From positions 1 to 64,000 of the forward strand of contig JBCCRO010000026.1 of the NCBI GenBank assembly GCA_039201605.1: 64,000 bases of DNA, given 5' to 3'. Origin of the DNA: CADEDH01 sp039201605 (GTDB lineage Bacteria > Actinomycetota > Acidimicrobiia > Acidimicrobiales > SZUA-35). Both the position numbers and the translations under genes were made by a program. The notes below the pieces were generated by a model. That model did no database searches. It was not told the DNA's origin and saw nothing but the letters and a program-made list of their open reading frames with translations. Of this stretch, positions 58,868 to 64,000 are shown piece after piece (position 1 is the stretch's first letter; each line of letters begins with the position of its first letter).

Positions 58868-60640
58868 TCAGCCCGTGGGCAGCAGAGCCCGCACCCGTTC
58901 GGGGCCGAGGGCCATGAGCAGGGTGGGCATCCGGGGGCCGGTCTCAGCACCCAGGAACAGCTGGTAGAGCAGCTTGAAGAACTCGCGCTGCTCGGTCTTG
59001 AGCTCCGGCGTGGGCGGGGTGTCGAGCGGGAGGCCGGCCGCCACCTTGGGCACGCCGTAGACCAGGCTCCGAGCGCCCTCCAACGACCAGTCGTCCTCCA
59101 GCGAGGCCAGCAGCAACTCCAGCCACCGCCGCTCGGTGTCGCTCAGCGCAGCCAGCCGCTCGATGTCGGGCTCGGTGCGGACCGTGATCCGCTCCTCGGG
59201 CGGGGCGTACCGGTCGAGCCAGGTCCGGGCCGCCGACAGGCGGGGCTCGGCGTCGCCGGCCCGTTCGGCCGGCACGTCGGTGAGCTGGCCGATGATGCGG
59301 GCGGTCTGGGTGTCGTCGCCGGCGGCGACCGACACCGCCGAGGTGAGGGTACGGAACGGCACGATGGCGGCCGGCTGTTCGAAGCCGTTGGCGATGGTGG
59401 ACCGGGTGGCCCGACCGTGGGTCATGACCTGGCCGGGGGCGGCATCGCCCGAGGCCACCTTGGCGTTGAGGGTGTCCCACTCGTCGTAGAGGGCGTAGAT
59501 GCCGGGGCCGAAATCGATCTTGATCGCCTGCCGGGGCGTCTTGCGGACGTACATCCACCGCAACATCGCCGGCTCGACCACGGCCAGGGCGTCGAGCGGG
59601 GTGGGGACGGCCCCGGCCGAGCTGCTCATCTTGCCCATGCCGTGCATGCCGACGAACGAGTAGGCCTCGTACTCCGGGGCCTGGCCGTCGAAGATCTTGT
59701 CGACGAGCTCGCTACCCACGGTGAAGCTCGAACCGGGCGAGGAGTGGTCGGCGCCGCCGGGCTCGAACGTCACGCTCTCGTAGGCCCATCGCATGGGCCA
59801 GTCGACCTTCCACACCAGCTTGCCGTGGTTCTCCTCGAGAAGGTTGAAGCGCCCCTCGAAACCACAGCGGAAGCATTGGTAGGCGATCCAGTAGGCGTCG
59901 TCCTCGCGCTCGGCCGAGGTCATCGAGGTGGAGTCGTAGCCGCAGATCTGGCAGTAGACCTTGTAGGGCCAGTACTCAGCGCCGTCGTCCTCGGCCACGT
60001 CGTCGGCGTCTTCGGCACCCGAGTCGGCGAGCACCGTCTCGTCGCCGTCGCCGTCGCCGTCCTCACCGGCCGATGGGGCGTCGAGCGTGCGGAATCGGCC
60101 GAGGACCTGGTCGATGTCCTGGCGGCGCTCGATGGCGGTGATGATCTGCTCCCGGTAGGCCCCGGAGGCGTACATCTCGGTCTGGCTGATGTAGCGAAGG
60201 TCGACGCCGATGGCGGCCATGGCCTCGACGACGGGCGCCTTGAACCGCTCGGCCCAGCTCCCCAGCTCCCCCTCGGGGTCGGGCACGGCGGTGAGCGGCA
60301 TGCCCACGTACTCCTCGAACGACGGGTCGATCCCGGCCGGCACCTTGCGCAGCCGGTCGTAGTCGTCCCAGCTGAGGAGGTGCTCACAGTCGATGCCGCG
60401 ACGCTTGATCTCCTCGGCCACGAAATGGGGCACGAGGAGCTCGCGCAGGTTGCCGAGGTGGACGGGGCCGGACGGGCTGATGCCGGAGGCACACACCACC
60501 CGCTCGTCGGGGCGGTCGCCCCCGGCGGTGCGGCGCAGCACCCGATCGGCGACCTGGGTCGGCCAATCCGGCTTGGCCTTCTTCGCCTTCTTCCCCGCCG
60601 GTGGGGTCGTCGGCGTGGCCTCGGGTGCTGCACTTTCCAT
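58868..60640 (-). CDS. lysK: Lysyl-tRNA synthetase, class I
   Basis: 590 aa. The class I signatures are HLGN at 61-64 and GKMSSS; the zinc ribbon CQIC...CFRC lies in the middle. SGISPSGPVHLGNLRELLVP and FVGMHGMGKMSSSAG are both clear. Between about 198 and 232 is a strongly acidic insertion (SAGEDGDGDGDETVLA). It charges tRNA-Lys in the archaeal-type way. Class I LysRS in bacteria is scattered (spirochaetes, some actinobacteria and proteobacteria). Whether a class II LysRS also exists cannot be seen here. Confidence 0.95.
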   Translation of the reverse strand: MESAAPEATPTTPPAGKKAKKAKPDWPTQVADRVLRRTAGGDRPDERVVCASGISPSGPVHLGNLRELLVPHFVAEEIKRRGIDCEHLLSWDDYDRLRKVPAGIDPSFEEYVGMPLTAVPDPEGELGSWAERFKAPVVEAMAAIGVDLRYISQTEMYASGAYREQIITAIERRQDIDQVLGRFRTLDAPSAGEDGDGDGDETVLADSGAEDADDVAEDDGAEYWPYKVYCQICGYDSTSMTSAEREDDAYWIAYQCFRCGFEGRFNLLEENHGKLVWKVDWPMRWAYESVTFEPGGADHSSPGSSFTVGSELVDKIFDGQAPEYEAYSFVGMHGMGKMSSSAGAVPTPLDALAVVEPAMLRWMYVRKTPRQAIKIDFGPGIYALYDEWDTLNAKVASGDAAPGQVMTHGRATRSTIANGFEQPAAIVPFRTLTSAVSVAAGDDTQTARIIGQLTDVPAERAGDAEPRLSAARTWLDRYAPPEERITVRTEPDIERLAALSDTERRWLELLLASLEDDWSLEGARSLVYGVPKVAAGLPLDTPPTPELKTEQREFFKLLYQLFLGAETGPRMPTLLMALGPERVRALLPTG

Positions 60641-60688
60641 GTCGGTCAGCGTACGGGCTGCGGTCCCGCCTGCTGGCCGAATTGATGA

Positions 60689-62017
60689 TCAGCAGCCGAC
60701 GCCCAACCACACCGGGATGTCGCGCGAGGTGCCCGCCACCGTGGCCTGCCCGCCGACGTTGAACTCGGCCGACGCCCCACCGTCGAACTTGATCAGGTCC
60801 TCGTAGCCCGACGACTGGGCCCAGGACACCAGGTCGGCCACATCGGCGTCGGCGGTACCGCCGAACACCAACTTCTTGGTGTCGTGGTCGATGGCGACGA
60901 AGGTGTGGCGGACGGTTTGGTAGGTGTAGGGATCGTTGGCGTAGCTGGCGCTGAAGGCGGAGTCGAGCTGACCGTCGATCAGCAGCGGAACACCGGCGGC
61001 GGCCCACACCCACTCCCCCGAGCCGACGATCTCGTCGGGGGCCAGCTCACTCAGGTACGGCGACAGCTCGGCGGCGGCGTGCCACTGCTCGATGATCTTG
61101 GGGCCCTGCTGGACGGCGACCGAGTTGAGGCGACGGTCGTCGGCGCTGAGGGTGTCGCCGGGCCACACCTCGACCACCGAGGCCGGGTTGGCGTCGAACC
61201 GCAGGCCGAACACGCCCCGGTCGGTCCGGTCCGAGGAGCCTTTCACGTGGACGCCGTCGACCACGCCGATGCCGAGCACACCGGGGTTGGCCCGATCCTT
61301 CTCGCTGGCGACCAGCCAGTTGGCGTTGATCGAGGCCACGCTGCAGCGGGTCGAGCCGGTTTCGAATACCGAGCGGGTGAGGTCGACCTTCACCCCTTGG
61401 AACGAACCGCCGGGAAGGGTGCCGTTGAAGGCCTCGTAGCCGTGGGTGGCGAACGACGCCGACGCCAGCGGAACCACCTTCGACTCGGGGCAGCTGCTGA
61501 TCTTGGCCGCCTCGGTCGGGTAGATACTGTGGCAGGTCCCCGTGCGGGTGAGGTACTCCTCCAGCTCGACGAAATTGACCATCAGGTCCCACCGGGTGAT
61601 CGAGCCGCTGTCGAGCAGGCCGGCCCAGTAGGCCCGACCCTCGGCGTCGGGGGCCCGGCACAGGACGTTGTCGTAGACCAGGTCGACGAACTCGGCGTTG
61701 GACAGGCTCCCGTAGCGCTCGGTGAACTCGGGGCCGTAGGCGAACTGGAAGGCCAGGTCCGACAGCGAGGCGCCGCTGTTGCGGACCGAGACCCAGTAGT
61801 CGAAGCCGCCGTCGTCGGGCTGGCGGAGGAAGAAGGCCTGATACAGGCGCCAGATGCGGGCGTGACCGGCCGAGGCGTCGACCCGATCGGAGAAGTCGCC
61901 GGCCGGGGCGCTGATGGCGCACGACTCGGCCTCGGCCACTTCGGCGCTTCCCGGCGCGAACGTGAGGGCGGAGGTGACCAGGAGGGCGGCCAGGAGCGAT
62001 CGACCGGAGAGACGCAT
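60689..62017 (-). CDS. Secreted protein: DUF4214 + phosphodiester glycosidase-like
   Basis: 442 aa with a signal peptide (about 1-31). Residues 50-165 are a DUF4214 repeat region (RIWRLYQAFFLRQPDDGGFD, LVYDNVLCRAPDAEGRAYWA). The C-terminus from about 185 is NAGPA/phosphodiester glycosidase-like: CSVASINANWL, VGSGEWVWAAAGVPLLIDGQ, RHTFVAIDHDTKKLVFGGTA, DLIKFDGGASAEF. Such enzymes remove sugar-phosphodiester caps outside the cell. The DUF4214 domain is often found with surface glycan or matrix proteins. The combination suggests a role in the cell surface or exopolysaccharide. Confidence 0.82.
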   Translation of the reverse strand: MRLSGRSLLAALLVTSALTFAPGSAEVAEAESCAISAPAGDFSDRVDASAGHARIWRLYQAFFLRQPDDGGFDYWVSVRNSGASLSDLAFQFAYGPEFTERYGSLSNAEFVDLVYDNVLCRAPDAEGRAYWAGLLDSGSITRWDLMVNFVELEEYLTRTGTCHSIYPTEAAKISSCPESKVVPLASASFATHGYEAFNGTLPGGSFQGVKVDLTRSVFETGSTRCSVASINANWLVASEKDRANPGVLGIGVVDGVHVKGSSDRTDRGVFGLRFDANPASVVEVWPGDTLSADDRRLNSVAVQQGPKIIEQWHAAAELSPYLSELAPDEIVGSGEWVWAAAGVPLLIDGQLDSAFSASYANDPYTYQTVRHTFVAIDHDTKKLVFGGTADADVADLVSWAQSSGYEDLIKFDGGASAEFNVGGQATVAGTSRDIPVWLGVGC

Positions 62018-62147
62018 GCCTCACCATCGGCGTTCGGTGCGTCGAAACTGAAGGGCCTCGGCGAAGCCGGGCCTGGCCTGCACCTACCCGCCGGGCCGGT
62101 CCGCCATCGCCCGGGGGCCGGGCCGCGGCCGGCGGCGCCGGGCGCTG

Positions 62148-62789
62148 CTAGGGCGCCGCCGGGCTCGGGGCGAAAAGGCCGTCGATGAGAGTGGGGGTGG
62201 TGGTGACGGCGGCGAATCGGTCGGCCAACCCTGCCAGGCTCGCCGTCTGCAACGCGGTCGCCGACACCACGCCGCCGCCATCGGCCCCGGGCAGATCGCG
62301 GGTGGCGGTGGCATCGGCCGCCACCACCGATCGAAGGCCGAGGTCGAGGGCCGCCCGCACCGTCGAGCTCACGCACATGTGGGTCATGAACCCGACCACG
62401 ACCACGGTGTCGATGCCGTCGCCCTGCAGCAGCTCGGCCAGGTTCGTTCCGGCGAAGGCGTTGGGCATCGTCTTCATCACCACGGTCTCGTTCCCTTGAG
62501 GCCCCGACGGTTCGAGGAACCGGCCGCCCCGCTCCGGGTCGAAGGCCGAACCGGCGGCTCCCAGGTGGCCGACGTGCACGATCGGCACCTCGGCGCCCCG
62601 GGCCGCCGCCTGCAGATCGGCGATGGCGGTGAGGGCTGGGTCGAGGCCGGTGAGCGGGAGGGCCCCGTCGGCGCCGTACTCCTGCTGGGCGTCGATGATG
62701 AGAAGGGCCGACGAGGTCTTGTCGAGTCCGGCCATGGGGTCGGCGCCGGCCAGCTGGAGCAGGGTGCGAGGTGCGTTGTCGTGTGTCAC
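62148..62789 (-). CDS. Cysteine hydrolase, isochorismatase-like
   Basis: 213 aa from GTG 62789 (ATG 62810 also possible). The catalytic triad Asp33 in LLIIDAQ, Lys106 in VMKTMPNAF and Cys139 in THMCVSSTVRAALD is intact. The N-terminus TLLQLAGADPMAGLDKTSSA is typical of the family. It may hydrolyse a nicotinamide, carbamoyl or isochorismate-like substrate. The gene is divergent from the AraC/DJ-1 regulator, 63 bp away, so the two probably form a regulated pair. Confidence 0.9.
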   Translation of the reverse strand: MTHDNAPRTLLQLAGADPMAGLDKTSSALLIIDAQQEYGADGALPLTGLDPALTAIADLQAAARGAEVPIVHVGHLGAAGSAFDPERGGRFLEPSGPQGNETVVMKTMPNAFAGTNLAELLQGDGIDTVVVVGFMTHMCVSSTVRAALDLGLRSVVAADATATRDLPGADGGGVVSATALQTASLAGLADRFAAVTTTPTLIDGLFAPSPAAP

Positions 62790-62838
62790 CCGCCCATCGT
62801 CACACGCCACGCCGCCGACGGCGAGTGCCGCAAACGGC

Positions 62839-62844
62839 TATTCT
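62839..62844 (+). promoter_or_regulatory. Candidate -10 of the AraC gene
   Basis: TATTCT stands 9 bp before the ATG at 62853, so transcription would start at or almost at the start codon (leaderless mRNA, frequent in actinobacteria). The hydrolase gene diverges from this gap. Confidence 0.45.
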
Positions 62845-62852
62845 CGATCAAA

Positions 62853-63833
62853 ATGCGTCAACTGATCATCAACGTGGTGCCGCCCGGCGGGTCGTGGTTC
62901 GAGATCGCCACCCCGGCCGGCGTGTGGGCCCCCACCCGGTGCCGAGCCGTCGGGGTCGACGTCGATCTGGTGCAGTGCGGCATCGAGGGCTCGTCGGTGG
63001 CACTGGCCGACGGACTGACCGTGTCGGGCCTCGAGCTGCTGGACGATCGGATCGACGCCGCCGATGTCGTCGTCGTGCCGACTTGGCCGATCGAGGCCGT
63101 CGACGTCCCCGACCGGCTCGTCGAGGCGCTGCGCAGGGCCCACGGGCGCGGGGCCCGCCTCGTGGGTCTGTGCCTCGGCGCTTTCGCCCTCGCCGCCACC
63201 GGCGTGCTGGACGGACTGTCGGCCGTGACCCACTGGCACTACCGGGAGCGCTTCGAGGCGATGTATCCCGCGATCCGCTTCGAGCCCGACACCCTCTACG
63301 TCGATCACGGTCACGCCGTCACCTCGGCCGGCAGCGCCGCCGCCCTCGACTGCTGCCTCCACCTGGTTCGCCGGGACCACGGGGCCGAGGCGGCGGCCAC
63401 CGTCGCCCGGTCACTGGTGGCCGCCCCCCATCGATCCGGCACGCAGTCGCAGTTCGCGTCGGCCCCGCCCCTGCCCGACGGTGGCGGCGACCCCATCACG
63501 ACCGCCCTCAACGCCGCCGCGGTCGACATCGCCGACATCGCCGGGGTCGACGACCTCGCCGCCGCAGCCCGGGTCAGCCGCCGCACGCTGGAACGGCACC
63601 TGCGGAACCGCCTCGGGGTCAGCCCTCGGGAGTGGATCGGCGAGCAGCGCCTCGTGTTGGCCAGCAGGCTGCTGGAACGCCGCGAGCTGTCGATCGATCG
63701 GGTGGCGGAGCTGTCGGGCTACGGCTCGACGGCCTCGCTACGACGGGCGTTCCGCGCCGGTCGGGACGCCACGCCGGGCGAGTACCGCGCCCTGTTCGCC
63801 GGCAGGGCCGACCGGGAACGGCCCGAAGCCTGA
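62853..63833 (+). CDS. AraC regulator with DJ-1/PfpI-like sensor domain
   Basis: 326 aa from ATG 62853. Residues 1-175 are a DJ-1/PfpI-like domain: VVVVPTWPIEAVDVPD, nucleophile-elbow LVGLCLGAFALAATGVLDG, TLYVDHGHAVTSAGSAAALD. Residues about 215-320 are the AraC DNA-binding domain: DLAAAARVSRRTLERHLRNR, SREWIGEQRLVLAS-type helix and IDRVAELSGYGSTASLRRAF. The cysteine of the elbow is present. These FtrA/GlxA-like regulators sense small nitrogen or amide compounds; the divergent hydrolase fits. Confidence 0.92.
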   Translation: MRQLIINVVPPGGSWFEIATPAGVWAPTRCRAVGVDVDLVQCGIEGSSVALADGLTVSGLELLDDRIDAADVVVVPTWPIEAVDVPDRLVEALRRAHGRGARLVGLCLGAFALAATGVLDGLSAVTHWHYRERFEAMYPAIRFEPDTLYVDHGHAVTSAGSAAALDCCLHLVRRDHGAEAAATVARSLVAAPHRSGTQSQFASAPPLPDGGGDPITTALNAAAVDIADIAGVDDLAAAARVSRRTLERHLRNRLGVSPREWIGEQRLVLASRLLERRELSIDRVAELSGYGSTASLRRAFRAGRDATPGEYRALFAGRADRERPEA

Positions 63834-63883
63834 CCGACCGGCGACCTGACCCACCGACGACGTGGCGGACCGAACAGGGCCGA

Positions 63884-64000
63884 CTACCAGGTGTCGACCA
63901 TCGGCCGTTTCTTGTCCCGGCGACGGCGGGGGTCGAGTGGCGGGGCGGTGCGCAGGGCGCTCATGATCCACTGTCGGCTCTCGGCCGGGTCGATCACGTC
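63884..64000 (-). CDS. Acyl-CoA carboxyltransferase, C-terminus (partial)
   Basis: Only the last 38 residues are inside the window, with stop at 63884-63886: DVIDPAESRQWIMSALRTAP and the end KKRPMVDTW. The D-x-I-D-P-x-E-T/S-R pattern and the final W match the tail of propionyl/methylcrotonyl-CoA carboxyltransferase beta subunits. The rest lies to the right. Confidence 0.7.
   Translation of the reverse strand, partial: DVIDPAESRQWIMSALRTAPPLDPRRRRDKKRPMVDTW

Noticed and set aside
1..64000. CRISPR array or insertion sequence
   Set aside because: No regularly spaced identical short repeats and no transposase-like gene were seen; the repeats at 10.3-10.7 kb are too few and too diverged.

Overview
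The window looks like chromosomal DNA of a high-GC actinobacterium, most likely from the Acidimicrobiia or a neighbouring deep lineage. The signs are very high GC with frequent GTG starts, an actinobacterial 6C-type small RNA, an F420-type luciferase-like oxidoreductase, membrane Ser/Thr kinases, MenA, a class I lysyl-tRNA synthetase and a HAD-acyltransferase fusion. The taxonomic placement is inference.

Layout: (1) 1 to about 7740 is the right-hand part of an actinomycete integrative and conjugative element (AICE). It carries a partial FtsK/TraB-like translocase, a chain of small genes coupled by 4-bp overlaps, a SLOG-family gene on the opposite strand, a rolling-circle-type replication initiator, excisionase, integrase, and an AT-richer membrane/coiled-coil gene just inside the attachment site in a tRNA-Val(CAC) gene. 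The left end lies outside the window. (2) 7.9-24.2 kb holds mostly ordinary genes: a PPOX-fold protein, a broken LOG-family gene, an amidase, a repeat/hairpin intergenic region, a J-domain membrane protein, an F420-type oxidoreductase, a very large AAA regulator, a two-component system, a PhoX-like protein, MenA, a zinc ribbon and a TPM-domain coiled-coil protein. (3) 23.6-29.3 kb is a TetR-controlled lipid locus. A TetR regulator and two copies of a TTACC-N4-GGTA(A) operator face a three-gene operon: an acyl-reductase-like SDR fused to a HAD-IB domain, a lactate-racemase-like (LarA/DUF2088) protein, and a PlsC-like acyltransferase. (4) 29.3-35.7 kb carries two tandem paralogous Ser/Thr kinases, each with one transmembrane segment and 14 WD40/propeller-type repeats, which fits two seven-bladed propellers.

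(5) 35.7-45.5 kb has a nitroreductase, aldehyde dehydrogenase, ferritin-like protein, a frame-broken gene next to a small lipoprotein, and a divergent NitT/TauT-type ABC importer whose ATPase is coupled to a methyltransferase and a GntR regulator. (6) 45.6-53.6 kb contains TCA genes (aconitase, citrate synthase) around a HAD-PlsC fusion with a 6C-like sRNA directly upstream, a LysR regulator and a short carboxyltransferase. (7) 53.7-64 kb has an ECF sigma factor with a membrane partner, a quinone oxidoreductase, a Pat-like GNAT/acyl-CoA-synthetase fusion lacking the phosphohistidine loop, class I LysRS, a secreted DUF4214/phosphodiester-glycosidase protein, an isochorismatase-like hydrolase facing an AraC/DJ-1 regulator, and the C-terminus of an acyl-CoA carboxyltransferase.

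The strongest candidates for undescribed biology are the TetR/reductase-HAD/LarA-like/PlsC-like locus and the twin 14-blade receptor kinases. The membrane protein beside the AICE attachment site and the HAD-acyltransferase/6C RNA neighbourhood follow.
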